Assembly: GCF_000279145.1 (NCBI RefSeq)
Contig: NC_018178.1
Span: forward strand, 1,240,001 to 1,304,000
Direction of reading: 5' to 3'
Length of the DNA: 64,000 nucleotides
Origin: Melioribacter roseus P3M-2
GTDB taxonomy: Bacteria > Bacteroidota > Ignavibacteria > Ignavibacteriales > Melioribacteraceae
This document shows, piece by piece, positions 37,002-46,610 of this stretch. Under the pieces are notes generated by a model. That model was not told where the DNA came from. It searched no databases and saw nothing but the letters and a program-made list of their open reading frames with translations. The first letter of the stretch is position 1, and every line of letters starts with the position of its first letter. Both the position numbers and the translations under genes were made by a program.

Positions 37002-37730
37002 ATGAAAACCGAAATATTGGATTTCCCGGTGGGAGAAATTGTAAAAGCCAATATTAAGGCTGCGGAGCTTTTTGAAAAATATTCAATCGATTTCTGTTGC
37101 GGCGGCGGCAAATCGTTAAAAGAAGCTCTGGACGAAAAGAAAATCGACCGTAATTCTTTTCTTGAAGAACTGCAGAATCTTATAAACAGAAAGACAATAC
37201 AGGAAGAAAATTTTAACGATTTCGACCTCGACACTCTTTGCGATTTTATAGTAGATAAACATCACGGTTATATACGCTCTTCTGTGCCCGAAATAAAGAA
37301 TCTGATGCAAAAAGTAGTAAACGCTCATGGCGGTAAGTATGAATTCCTTGAAATTATTGACAACCTGTTTTCCGAATTGTCTAAGGAACTGAACAGTCAT
37401 ATCCTTAAAGAAGAACGCGTATTGTTCCCGCTTATACGATATTTGGTAAACACGCAAAGACTGGGCGAGAAGCCGAAAACAAGGGGGTACGGTACCGTAA
37501 AAAGCCCCGTCTCTCAAATGATTCGCGAGCACGACAATGCGGGCATCATGATTAAAAATATCGCCGCCGCTACGAATAGCTACAGCTTGCCCGAAGATGC
37601 GTGCGCTACCTTTTCTCTTCTTTACGAAAAATTAAAAGAATTTGAAAACGATCTACATCTTCATATTCATCTGGAGAATAATATTCTGTTTCCAAAAGCA
37701 ATCGAACTGGAAAATTCATTAACAAATTAG
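37002..37730 (+). CDS. RIC (ScdA/YtfE)-family iron-sulfur cluster repair di-iron protein
   Basis: 242 residues. N-terminal DUF542 domain with the double cysteine (SIDFCCGGGKSLKEAL), followed by a hemerythrin HHE domain with metal-binding residues (DKHHGYIRS, LNSHILKEERVLFPL, MIREHDNAG, LHLHIHLENNILFP). Such proteins restore Fe-S clusters damaged by nitric oxide or oxidants. Located after the Rrf2 gene and before the nos genes, it fits a nitric-oxide response. A good ribosome-binding site (AAAGGAGGC) precedes the ATG. Confidence 0.92.
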   Translation: MKTEILDFPVGEIVKANIKAAELFEKYSIDFCCGGGKSLKEALDEKKIDRNSFLEELQNLINRKTIQEENFNDFDLDTLCDFIVDKHHGYIRSSVPEIKNLMQKVVNAHGGKYEFLEIIDNLFSELSKELNSHILKEERVLFPLIRYLVNTQRLGEKPKTRGYGTVKSPVSQMIREHDNAGIMIKNIAAATNSYSLPEDACATFSLLYEKLKEFENDLHLHIHLENNILFPKAIELENSLTN

Positions 37731-37738
37731 GAGAAAAA

Positions 37739-38206
37739 ATGAAAAAAACGATAGTTGCTTTTTTGACGACGGTATTAATTTTTACGGCTTGCAGCTCGGA
37801 GGAAGGCGATAAACCGAGCGGCAGAGCAAACGAAAAATTGGCTGCAAAATTCGGATTAACTGTTTTTGAATACGAAAACGGCATCGGTCCGATTAAAGAA
37901 AAACTCAATATTCCCGCCGAGATTGATCAAATAATGGCGCAAAGCGGCAAAGAAATATTCGATGCAAAATGTACGCAGTGTCATAAGATCAATGAAAGAT
38001 ATACGGGACCGGCATTGGGCGACGTTACAAAAAGACGCTCTCCGGAATATATAATGAATATGATTCTTAATCCGACGGAAATGACCCAGAAACATCCCGA
38101 GGCTAAAAAGTTGCTCGGATTGTACGCAACGCAAATGACATTCCAGAATGTATCGAAAGAGGACGCCAGAAAAATTCTTGAATATCTACGCTCCGTTTCA
38201 AATTAA
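37739..38206 (+). CDS. monoheme c-type cytochrome lipoprotein of the nos cluster
   Basis: 155 residues. Lipoprotein signal peptide with the lipobox FTACSS, a single heme site (CTQCHKINERYTGPALGDV) and probable Met ligand in TQMTFQN. Clade II nos clusters commonly carry such small cytochromes (NosC1/NosC2) that deliver electrons to NosZ. Next gene is nosZ after 21 bases, confirming this role by context. AGGAGAAAA precedes the ATG. Confidence 0.88.
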   Translation: MKKTIVAFLTTVLIFTACSSEEGDKPSGRANEKLAAKFGLTVFEYENGIGPIKEKLNIPAEIDQIMAQSGKEIFDAKCTQCHKINERYTGPALGDVTKRRSPEYIMNMILNPTEMTQKHPEAKKLLGLYATQMTFQNVSKEDARKILEYLRSVSN

Positions 38207-38227
38207 ATTAATTTATAGGAGTCGAAT

Positions 38228-40170
38228 ATGAAAACAAAAAATATTTGTTCTTTTTAATGGGAGTTATAATAGTATCCGCAGCCTTTTCGGGCTGTGCTCC
38301 TTCGAATGAGGAAGGCGATTTTTCCGGAGCGGCATCGAAAGTCTATGTTGCGCCTGGAAAATATGACGAATTTTATGCCTTCATGTCGGGCGGATTTAAC
38401 GGACAATTGACTGTGTACGGATTGCCTTCGGGCAGACTCTTTAAGATTATAAGCGTCTTTTCTCAGAATCCCGAAACCGGTTACGGGTACTCGGAAGAAA
38501 CAAAGCCGATGCTGATGACGTCGTACGGTTTCGTTCCGTGGGACGACGCTCACCATCCGGAATTGTCCCAAACCGACGGCGTTCCCGACGGCAGATGGAT
38601 TTTCATAAATGCCAACAATACCACTCGTGTGGCAAGAATCGACCTTTCGACTTTCGAAACCGCCGAAATAATTGAAATCCCGAATTCGGCAGGCAATCAC
38701 GGCTCTCCGTTCGTAACCGAAAATACGGAATATGTAATTGCTTCGACTCGTTTTAGCGTTCCTGTTCCGAATCGGGATGTGCCTATCGATTCGTATAAAG
38801 AAAATTTTAAGGGTACTCTCTCTTTTATAAAAGTAGACCCGGAAAAAGGCAACATGGAGATTGCTTTTCAGATACTCGTGCCGGGATTCGATTATGATTT
38901 AGCCCATGCGGGCAAAGGTCCTTCTCACGGATGGGCTTTTTTCACTTCGTATAACAGCGAGCAGGCAAATACTCTTCTTGAAATCAACGCTTCGCAAAAC
39001 GACAAAGACTTTATTGCCGCAGTTAATTGGAAACTTGCGGAAAAATATCTGGCAGAAGGAAAAGCAAAAAAGATCAATACGGAATACTATCGTAATTATT
39101 TCGACGAAGACAAACAAAAAGCTTTTTCTGAGAAAAGATCGAGCGTTTATGTCCTCAATCCGAAAGACTGCCCCGGTATGATTTATTACCTGCCGACTCC
39201 CAAATCGCCTCACGGCGTGGATGTTGACCCGACGGGAGAATATATTGTCGCCGGCGGAAAACTTGCAACGGTCATTCCCGTCCACTCTTTCTCTAAAATG
39301 TTAAAAGCTATCGAAAATAAAGAATTCGACGGCGAAATCGACGGTATCCCGATACTTAAATACGATGCCGTAATTGCAGGCGAAGTGGAAAATCCCGGTC
39401 TCGGACCGCTTCATACGGAATTTGACGGCAAAGGTTATGCTTATACTTCGGCTTTTATTTCATCGGAAATCGTTAAATGGAAACTCGGCACCTGGGAAGT
39501 TGTCGACAGAATTCCTACTTACTATTCCATCGGTCACCTTATGATTCCTGGCGGCGACAGCAAGAAGCCGTGGGGTAAATACGTAGTTGCCCTGAATAAA
39601 ATCACAAAAGACAGATACCTTCCGACAGGACCGGAATTATGTCAGTCGGCGCAACTGATCGATATTTCGGGCGATAAAATGCAGCTTTTGCTCGATTTCC
39701 CCACTATCGGCGAACCGCACTATGCACAGGGTATTCCAGCCGAAATTCTGATGAAGCGAAATAAGAAATTTTATGAACTTGAAAAAAATTCGCATCCGGA
39801 TAAAACTGCGAGCGAAAAGGAAACCAGGGTCGAAAGAAAAGGCAATGAAATTCATGTTTATATGACTGCAACCCGCACTCACTTTAAGCCCGATAATATC
39901 GAAGGCGTCAAAGTAGGCGATAGAGTCTATTTCCACATCACCAATCTGGAGCAGGATTGGGACATACCGCACGGATTTGCAGTCAAAGGCTTAAACAATT
40001 CTGAGTTGCTTATTATGCCCGGACAAACGAAAACGATCGAATGGGTTCCTCAAAAGGAAGGAATTTATCCTTTCTACTGTACCGATTTCTGTTCCGCATT
40101 GCATCAGGAAATGCAAGGTTACGTTCGGGTTTCGTCTAAGAACAGCAATGTTGAATTGTCTTTTAATTAA
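38228..40170 (+). CDS. nosZ: nitrous oxide reductase NosZ, clade II (Sec lipoprotein type), apparent 1-base frameshift at the start
   Basis: About 647 residues. NosZ reduces N2O to N2 in the periplasm. A beta-propeller CuZ domain has histidine motifs (DDAHHPE, HGVDVDPTGEY, PLHTEFDG, GEPHYAQG), and a cupredoxin domain has the CuA site (FYCTDFCSALHQEMQ). The export signal is a Sec lipoprotein type with lipobox FSGC, not twin-arginine, which marks clade II. The ATG at 38228 has GGAG before it but is out of frame; one more A in the A6 run (38236-38241) restores MKTKKYLFFLMGVIIVSAAF. Otherwise the first in-frame ATG is at 38257. A hairpin follows the gene. Firm assignment. Confidence 0.95.
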
Positions 40171-40179
40171 CATAATCAC

Positions 40180-40209
40180 GGGGCTGAGTAATCGGCCCCT
40201 TTATTTTAG
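40180..40209 (+). terminator. hairpin after nosZ
   Basis: GGGGC (40180-40184) and GCCCC (40195-40199) enclose a 10-base loop and are followed by TTTATTTTA. It is a likely partial terminator reducing expression of the accessory genes relative to nosZ. Confidence 0.65.
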
Positions 40210-40217
40210 GTGTCGAT

Positions 40218-40795
40218 ATGTTATCTAAAAAATCATTGTTAATCGTACTCTTTTCTTCGTTATTGTTATTGGGAACTTATTTCGTGCCGATATGGAAAAT
40301 CGATTTGAATGCGCCACAGTATCCGGAAGGAATCGGTCTCAGAATTTGGCTCAATAAAATTACCGGGGTTCACGAATTCGACCTCGATAATATCAATAAA
40401 CTCAACCATTACATCGGTATGAAAACCATCGAGCCGGACTCGATACCGGAACTTAAAATAATGCCTTACATAATCGCTTTTTTCGTGATCTTCGGTTTGA
40501 CTGTTTTTCTTCTTAAAAGAAAAAGATTAATCTATGTCTGGTGCTTTCTGATGATAGTTATTCTTACGATAGGTTTATACGATTATTACGTGTGGGAATA
40601 CGATTACGGACATAACTTGAATCCTAACGCCCCGATTAAAGTTCCGGGTATGACATATCAACCCCCTTTGCTGGGCACGAAACAATTGCTGAATATGCGC
40701 ACCACGTCGTTGCCCGATATCGGAAGTTATTTAATTGGTATATCGTTAATCGGAATGGTTGGAGTATTGATCTATGAAAAAAAGAAAAAAATTAA
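40218..40795 (+). CDS. membrane protein of the nos cluster (NosB position)
   Basis: About 192 residues with an N-terminal helix (LLIVLFSSLLLLGTYFVPIW) and three more hydrophobic helices. It contains a soluble loop with GIGLRIWLNKITGVHEFDLDN. In clade II clusters a membrane protein of unknown function (NosB-like) follows nosZ, and this gene stands in that place. As printed the frame runs on into nosL without a stop. If one A is restored in the A7-G-A7 stretch 40777-40791, it stops at TAA 40793-40795 after YEKKKKN. This is a better explanation than a true fusion. Exact family unsure. Confidence 0.6.
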
Positions 40796-41228
40796 ACTGC
40801 TGTCGGTTGCCTCTCTGCTTTTAATAGCTATCGGATGCAGTAAATCGCCTCAGCCGATTAAATACGGCGCCGCCGATTGCGACTATTGCAACATGACCGT
40901 TACCGACCCGAAATTCGGTTCGGAAATGGTTACCGATAAGGGCAAGATATTATTTTTCGACTCGATTGAATGTCTCGCCGCGTATGAATTGACGAACAAT
41001 CCCGAGGCGTATTCTCTCTGGGTAAGCGATTATACAAATCCAGGAGAGCTGATGCCCGCCGATAAAGCGATTTTTTTGTTAAGCGACGGGATAAAAAGCC
41101 CGATGGCCTTGGGACTAGCAGCGTTTCCCGATCGGAACAAATCGGAAAATGCGCGCAAAACTTATAATGGGAAAATTATTTCTTGGGAAGACGTGAAAAA
41201 ATATGTTAAGCGCGAATGGAATTTATAA
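40774..41228 (+). CDS. nosL: NosL copper-chaperone lipoprotein, start out of frame by one base
   Basis: About 152 residues. NosL delivers copper to NosZ. The signal peptide with lipobox (LLSVASLLLIAIGCSKSP) is followed by the copper-binding motif CDYCNM and a NosL domain (FGSEMVTDKGKILFFDSIEC, then AFPDRNKSENA). The ATG at 40774 is followed by AAAAAAAG, and reaches the signal peptide in frame only if one A is added (MKKRKKIKLLSVAS). A lipobox in the middle of a fused protein would make little sense, which argues for a separate nosL gene. It overlaps nosD by 26 bases. Confidence 0.85.
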
Positions 41229-42465
41229 AATACTTTTTATAATTGTTTTTTTTCAAATCTGTTGCCCGCTCTACGGAAGAACTTATACCGTAGGTAAAAA
41301 CCGGGATTTCAATAAAATTTCGGACGCCGTGCATTATGCGCGGGACAACGATACGTTGCTTATCGAAGCGGGATATTATGCGGAAGGCGCTATCGTCGTC
41401 GATAAAAAACTGACTCTGCTGGGAATCGGTTATCCGATAATTTCGGGCGAGAATAAATATGAAATATTAAGAATTGTCGCTTCCGGCGTTACGGTCAAAA
41501 ATATTCTGTTCAAGAATGCGGGCGTCAGTTTTATCGACGATAATTCGGCCGTAAGACTCGACAGCGTTTCGAATTGCGTTATAGAAAACAATAAGTTTTA
41601 TGATAATTTCTTCGCAATTTATCTGGCGCAGTCGCGCGACTGCATAATAAGGAATAACGTTATCAAAGCCGCCAATAAAAAACAAACTACATCTGCAAAC
41701 GGAATTCATCTGTGGTACTGTAAGAATATAGTCGTAGACCATAATCTGATCGAAGGACACAGGGACGGAATATATTTCGAGTTTGTGGTTAAAAGCGTTA
41801 TCGAAAACAATACAAGCCGTAATAACCTCAGGTACGGGCTCCATTTTATGTTTTCCGACAGTTGTATATATACGGATAATAATTTCATCAATAACAAAGC
41901 CGGCGTAGCCGTAATGTTTACTCGAAATGTCGAAATGAAACGCAATAATTTCGAAAACAATTGGGGCGCAGCTTCCTACGGCTTGCTCCTGAAAGAAATT
42001 TACGACAGTATAATAGAAGACAACACGTTTAAAAAAAATACATGCGGAATTTATTACGAATCGTGCGGCAGAGTAAAAACCGCGAACAATCTCTTTTTGA
42101 ACAACGGTTGGGCTATCAGACTTATGGCCAATTCAATGGATAACGTGTTTACCAAAAATAAATTTATCGACAATACTTTCGACGTTGCAACCAACAGTTC
42201 GCGAAATTTTAATACGTTTGAATATAACTACTGGAATAAATACGACGGTTATGATCTTGACAGAGACGGATTGGGCGATGTGCCTTATCGACCGGTAAAT
42301 CTGTTTTCGTATCTCGTCGTAAAAAATCCGCCCCTTCTAATTTTACTGAGAAGTCTGTTTATCGAACTTCTCAATTATTCCGAACGAATTATGCCGGTTA
42401 TTACTCCTTCGGAGCTAACGGACAATAAACCATTAATGAATAAAGACTATGATACAGTTAAATAA
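41203..42465 (+). CDS. nosD: NosD, periplasmic beta-helix maturation protein
   Basis: 420 residues with a signal peptide (LFIIVFFQICCPLYG) and right-handed beta-helix repeats (about 20-residue rungs rich in Asn and Ile, for example VIENNKFYDNFFAIYL). It ends in a NosD-like C-terminal region (NYWNKYDGYDLDRDGLGDVPY). NosD works with the NosFY transporter in copper-centre assembly of NosZ. The start lies within nosL; the stop overlaps nosF. Family and context agree. Confidence 0.93.
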   Translation: MLSANGIYKILFIIVFFQICCPLYGRTYTVGKNRDFNKISDAVHYARDNDTLLIEAGYYAEGAIVVDKKLTLLGIGYPIISGENKYEILRIVASGVTVKNILFKNAGVSFIDDNSAVRLDSVSNCVIENNKFYDNFFAIYLAQSRDCIIRNNVIKAANKKQTTSANGIHLWYCKNIVVDHNLIEGHRDGIYFEFVVKSVIENNTSRNNLRYGLHFMFSDSCIYTDNNFINNKAGVAVMFTRNVEMKRNNFENNWGAASYGLLLKEIYDSIIEDNTFKKNTCGIYYESCGRVKTANNLFLNNGWAIRLMANSMDNVFTKNKFIDNTFDVATNSSRNFNTFEYNYWNKYDGYDLDRDGLGDVPYRPVNLFSYLVVKNPPLLILLRSLFIELLNYSERIMPVITPSELTDNKPLMNKDYDTVK

Positions 42466-43177
42466 AGTAACCAAAAGATACGGTCGGGTAGCGGCGTTGA
42501 AAGAAGTGTCTTTGCATATCGGGAAAGGAAGCGTTACGTATCTCGTAGGACCGAACGCTGCAGGCAAATCCACGCTCATAAAAATACTGCTCGGTCTCGT
42601 AAGGCCGAGCGGGGGAAGTATATCGATAGCGGGCATAGAATTAAACGGCTCATACGATTATAAAAAAATGATCGGTTATATGCCGCAAATAGCAAGTTTT
42701 CCGGACAATCTCAATGTGGGCGAAATTTTCGATATGCTTAAGGAAATAAGGAACGAAAAAGAACTGACCGACACGGAGTTGATCGAAAAATTTGGCATTG
42801 AAAAAGATTTTAACAAAAAATTGAAACACCTCTCCGGCGGAACAAAACAAAAGGTAAACGCCGCTCTCGCTTTTGCTTTCGATCCGGAAATCCTTATTCT
42901 GGACGAGCCGACGGCCGGACTCGACCCCTACGCAAGCTCGATTCTGAAACAAAAAATAAAAGACGAAAACGGGAAAGGAAAAACCGTCGTCTTTACTTCA
43001 CATATTTTGAAAGACCTGGAAGAACTTGCAAGTAATATCGTCTTTTTGCTCAACGGCGCCGTCGTTTATTCGGGTAATATATCGGAATTGGCGGTTGACA
43101 ATAAAAACAACAAGGAAGAAGCCGTCATTAAGTTAATGAAGGATTTTGTTTATGAAAACGACTATGAAAATAATTAA
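42449..43177 (+). CDS. nosF: NosF, ABC transporter ATPase
   Basis: 242 residues. Walker A GPNAAGKST, signature LSGGTKQKV, Walker B ILILDEPTAGLDP, switch histidine in FTSHIL. It provides energy for the NosDFY copper/sulfur maturation system of NosZ. It overlaps nosD by 17 bases and nosY by 26 bases, so translation is coupled. Confidence 0.94.
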   Translation: MIQLNKVTKRYGRVAALKEVSLHIGKGSVTYLVGPNAAGKSTLIKILLGLVRPSGGSISIAGIELNGSYDYKKMIGYMPQIASFPDNLNVGEIFDMLKEIRNEKELTDTELIEKFGIEKDFNKKLKHLSGGTKQKVNAALAFAFDPEILILDEPTAGLDPYASSILKQKIKDENGKGKTVVFTSHILKDLEELASNIVFLLNGAVVYSGNISELAVDNKNNKEEAVIKLMKDFVYENDYENN

Positions 43178-43943
43178 ATATCAGTTTAACGATATTTTAA
43201 GAAGCAGATGGACAATTGTTTATACTCTTTTCTTTCTCGCTATAACCTATTCGATTTTATCGATGAGCGGCAATATTACAAAATCGATAATCAGCTTAAT
43301 GAATATTTTCCTGTTCGTTGTGCCTCTGGTCTCGATAATATTCGGAACGGTTTATCTCTACAATAACAGAGAATATATTATTTTTATGATTGCGCAGCCG
43401 ATTAATAAAGACGCCCTTTACGCGGGATTATATGCGGGGGTTTCCGTTTCTCAAATTATAAGTCTTTTGGTCGGAGCGGGTATTCCGCTTGCTTTTAATT
43501 ACCCCACGATTTCAGGTTCTGTGGTCGATTTGATGATTCTTTTCGGCAGCGGGATATTCGGCATACTTATTTTCACATCAATTGCATTTGCAATTACAAT
43601 TATTAACGACAACAGACTCTTCGGTTTCGGAATGTCAATCTTTCTCTGGCTTGTTTTTACCATAATATACGACGGACTGATACTTTTGCTGCTCTTTTTT
43701 ATGCGCGACTACCCGACCGAAAAACTTGCCCTTGTACTCAGCTTTATTAATCCGATCGATCTCGGGAGGATGCTGATTGTGCTCAGAATGGATATCTCGG
43801 CGTTGATGGGTTATACCGGGGCGGTTTTCAATGAATTTTTCGGAAGCAATGCCGGCATGGTTGCTTCGTTTATTGCGCTTTCGATCTGGGCGGTCGTTCC
43901 TTATTATCTCGGACTTATTAAATTCCGCAGAAAGGATTTTTAA
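43152..43943 (+). CDS. nosY: NosY, ABC transporter permease
   Basis: 263 residues from the ATG at 43152; an in-frame TTG six bases upstream is less likely. Six membrane helices of the ABC-2 type (YTLFFLAITYSILSM region, LYLY NREYIIFMIAQPI segment). It forms the membrane part of NosDFY. Last gene of the nos accessory set; an 81-base gap follows before the Fe-S protein gene. Confidence 0.92.
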   Translation: MKTTMKIIKYQFNDILRSRWTIVYTLFFLAITYSILSMSGNITKSIISLMNIFLFVVPLVSIIFGTVYLYNNREYIIFMIAQPINKDALYAGLYAGVSVSQIISLLVGAGIPLAFNYPTISGSVVDLMILFGSGIFGILIFTSIAFAITIINDNRLFGFGMSIFLWLVFTIIYDGLILLLLFFMRDYPTEKLALVLSFINPIDLGRMLIVLRMDISALMGYTGAVFNEFFGSNAGMVASFIALSIWAVVPYYLGLIKFRRKDF

Positions 43944-44024
43944 AGAAGATTTTTAATTTTTACAGTTGCAAATCAAGAAAAAACTTCGTTATTTTATAAT
44001 CGGAATAATTAATCTGTTTTTAAT

Positions 44025-44810
44025 ATGACAAGAGAAATAATAACAATAGACGAAGAACTTTGCGACGGCTGCGGGCAGTGCGTGCCGGAGTGTCGCGAAG
44101 GCGCTCTTCAAATAATTAATGGAAAAGCAAGGCTGATAAGCGACTTGTTTTGCGACGGTCTGGGCGCATGCATCGGCAATTGTCCTACAGGAGCGCTTAA
44201 AATAGAAAAAAGAGAAGCCGAACCGTACGACGAAAAAAAAGTGATGGAATATATCGTTAAAGGCGGATCGGAAGTGATAGAAGCTCATCTGAGGCACCTG
44301 AAAGAGCATAATCAGCTCGATTATCTTACCATCGCGGTCGAGTATTTAACTGAAAACGGAATTCCCATTCCGAATATATCTTCCGAAAATAAAAACGGCG
44401 ACTCCGAACAAATGGAATTTGTTCAATGGCCGATCCAGCTTCACCTTATTTCGCCCCTGGCTCCTCATTTTTACGAGGCAGATTTGCTGATTGCCGCTGA
44501 TTGCTGCGGTTTTGTATCCCCGGAGTTCCGCAGCGAATTTCTTCCCAATAAAAGGCTTGCCATTGCCTGCCCAAAACTCGATACGAATAAACAAATCTAT
44601 TTTGAAAAATTAATTACGATGATCGACCGATCGTTAATTAAATCGATAACCGTTTTGATTATGGAAGTGCCGTGCTGCGGCGGATTGCTGAAATTGGCCG
44701 AACAGGCTATTGAACTGTCGAGTCGTAGAATTCCGCTTGAAGCCGTTGTAATCGGAATTGACGGAAAAATACTGGACAAAATGAAGGTAATCGGAGGAGA
44801 AGAATTATGA
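44025..44810 (+). CDS. 4Fe-4S dicluster protein with ADCCG/CCGG motifs
   Basis: 261 residues. Two ferredoxin motifs are at the N-terminus (CDGCGQCVPECREGAL and CDGLGACIGNCPTGAL), followed by a C-terminal domain with ADCCGF and PCCGG motifs. Such proteins are often found with hemerythrin or hybrid-cluster genes in nitrosative-stress regions. It overlaps the hemerythrin/PAS gene by four bases. Function is not established; a redox or NO-response role is inferred from the operon. Confidence 0.75.
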   Translation: MTREIITIDEELCDGCGQCVPECREGALQIINGKARLISDLFCDGLGACIGNCPTGALKIEKREAEPYDEKKVMEYIVKGGSEVIEAHLRHLKEHNQLDYLTIAVEYLTENGIPIPNISSENKNGDSEQMEFVQWPIQLHLISPLAPHFYEADLLIAADCCGFVSPEFRSEFLPNKRLAIACPKLDTNKQIYFEKLITMIDRSLIKSITVLIMEVPCCGGLLKLAEQAIELSSRRIPLEAVVIGIDGKILDKMKVIGGEEL

Positions 44811-46036
44811 GCGAACTGATTAATAACAGCAGAAACAGAATAGACGAGCTGAAATCTCTTATTAAAAAAATTCACGAAGGCGTTTCGCCCGAAGAAACAA
44901 AAAGCAAGCTGATCGAAAAACTCGGCGCGGTGCCTTACGGCGAAGTCGTTCAGGCAGAAGAAGAGCTGATTAACGAAGGGCTCGATCGGGAGGAAATACT
45001 CAAATTTTGCGACCTTCATACGCAGGCGCTCAAAGGAAATCTCGATTCGGAATTTTCCAAACCGATTCCTCCCAACCACCCCGTTGATATATTTATTAAA
45101 GAAAACAGAGAAATAGAAAAAGTTATAGACGACATAAAACATATTTTTCACGAAGTCAAAAAAAGACCGGGCGCTCAGGACTCGAACGACTTGCTTAAGG
45201 CTCTGCACGAAAAATTTAATCTGTTGATGGATATCGAAAAGCATTATCTCAAAAAAGAAAATCTTCTCTTTCCGTATTTGGAAAAACACGAAGTAACAGG
45301 TCCTCCGATGGTTATGTGGGGAAAACACGACGAAGTAAGATCTTTCTTAAAATCGTGCTTTCCCCTTTTTGAAAACAATCCGGATGCAACTGCCGAGGTG
45401 GTAAACGGATTTATAGAATTGATGTTCGAGCCGACTGTCAAAGCCATCGAAGAAATGATTTATAAGGAAGAAAAAATTCTTTTCCCGATGTGTATCGATT
45501 TGCTGAACGAGATCGAATGGTACGAAATAGCCTCTCAATTCGACGAGGTAGGATATTGTCTTTATTCTCCCGAAGGTAAATGGGAGCCCGGATTTGAAGT
45601 TGATAATCAGAAAGTAGGAGAGAGCGATAAAGTGAAATTCGAAAACGGCTCGCTCAGCCAGGAAGAACTTGAAGGAATTTTAAATACGATTCCGGTCGAC
45701 ATTACATTCGTCGACAAAGACGACAAAGTCAAATTTTTCTCGCACGGCGGCAATCGTATTTTTCAGCGACCAAAAGCCGTTCTGGGACGCCAGGTTCAAT
45801 ACTGCCATCCGCCTTCGAGCGTTCACATCGTCAATCAAATTCTCGAAGACTTCAAATCGGGCAAGCAAAGTTCGGCAAAATTCTGGATTAATTTCCAGGG
45901 CATGTATGTTCATATTGCATACTATGCCGTAAGAAATTCCGAAGGCGAATATCTCGGCGCTCTCGAGGTAACTCAGGATATTAACGAATACAAAAAACTT
46001 GAAGGCGAAAGGAGAATTTTGCAATATGACAACTGA
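44807..46036 (+). CDS. DUF438-hemerythrin-PAS protein
   Basis: 409 residues. Order: DUF438 (about 1-85, SELINNSRNRIDELKSLI region), a hemerythrin HHE domain (about 90-240; HYLKKENLLFPYLEKHE, WGKHDEVRSF, EEKILFPMCIDLL), then a PAS-like domain (about 290-400; TIPVDITFVDKDDKVKFFSH). This known architecture probably senses or binds oxygen or nitric oxide. It has no output domain. It is coupled with the neighbouring genes by overlaps at both ends (ATGA upstream; ATG inside its 3' end downstream). Confidence 0.88.
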   Translation: MSELINNSRNRIDELKSLIKKIHEGVSPEETKSKLIEKLGAVPYGEVVQAEEELINEGLDREEILKFCDLHTQALKGNLDSEFSKPIPPNHPVDIFIKENREIEKVIDDIKHIFHEVKKRPGAQDSNDLLKALHEKFNLLMDIEKHYLKKENLLFPYLEKHEVTGPPMVMWGKHDEVRSFLKSCFPLFENNPDATAEVVNGFIELMFEPTVKAIEEMIYKEEKILFPMCIDLLNEIEWYEIASQFDEVGYCLYSPEGKWEPGFEVDNQKVGESDKVKFENGSLSQEELEGILNTIPVDITFVDKDDKVKFFSHGGNRIFQRPKAVLGRQVQYCHPPSSVHIVNQILEDFKSGKQSSAKFWINFQGMYVHIAYYAVRNSEGEYLGALEVTQDINEYKKLEGERRILQYDN

Positions 46037-46547
46037 AAAATGCGACATTACACCGAATACGATTGTCGGCGATTTACTCCGCGACTATCCTGAATTGGAA
46101 GATAAATTAATCGAAATAGCGCCGGTGTTTTCCAAATTGAAAAATCCCGTACTCAGAAAAACCGTGGCTAAAGTCGCCACACTGAAACAAGCGGCGCAAA
46201 TAGCCGGTATGCCGGTGGCTATGCTTATAAATAAACTGAGATCGGAAGTTAATATGGGCCAGATTGATATCGAGCATGATAAAGAAGAAATAAAAGAAAA
46301 GCCGGACTGGGTATCGGAAGGCAAAATTGTAAACGAATACGACGCATCGATCGATATCGAAAACGGACTACACCCCGCAGCCAAAGTTACCCGGGAAATA
46401 TTGTCTCTAAATGAAAACGATATTTATTTGTTGATTACGCCATTTTTGCCCGCTCCGCTTATAAAAATCATAGAAGACAAAGGATATAAAACATACAGCG
46501 AACAAATTGATAATCAGACGTGGCACACGTATATTGTCAGAAAATAA
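46026..46547 (+). CDS. DUF1858 + DUF2249 protein
   Basis: 173 residues from the ATG at 46026, preceded by AAGGAGA; a longer frame from TTG 45999 covers that site. The N-terminal DUF1858 domain (ITPNTIVGDLLRDYPELEDKL) is followed by a C-terminal DUF2249 domain (LIKIIEDKGYKTYSEQIDNQ). Both domains are typical companions of hemerythrin/DUF438 proteins. Biochemical role unknown; it overlaps the DUF438 gene by 11 bases, so both probably act together. Confidence 0.78.
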   Translation: MTTEKCDITPNTIVGDLLRDYPELEDKLIEIAPVFSKLKNPVLRKTVAKVATLKQAAQIAGMPVAMLINKLRSEVNMGQIDIEHDKEEIKEKPDWVSEGKIVNEYDASIDIENGLHPAAKVTREILSLNENDIYLLITPFLPAPLIKIIEDKGYKTYSEQIDNQTWHTYIVRK

Positions 46548-46556
46548 TCCGGTCAA

Positions 46557-46576
46557 AAGAGAATGCCGTTTCTCTT
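46557..46576. promoter_or_regulatory. inverted repeat upstream of the octaheme cytochrome gene
   Basis: AAGAGAA-TGCCGT-TTCTCTT, 7-base perfect arms, 35 bases before the next ATG. It has no T tract after it, so an operator or RNA hairpin is more likely than a terminator. Confidence 0.4.
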
Positions 46577-46610
46577 AATATAAATAACACAGATTAAATC
46601 CGGAGGATGA

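Noticed and set aside
40218-41228. True NosB-NosL fusion protein
   Set aside because: An internal lipoprotein signal peptide and an out-of-frame ATG are both explained by one missing A in an A-rich run.
44597-45328. 243-codon minus-strand reading frame
   Set aside because: Lies across two secure genes (Fe-S protein and DUF438-hemerythrin); Phe-rich antisense artefact.
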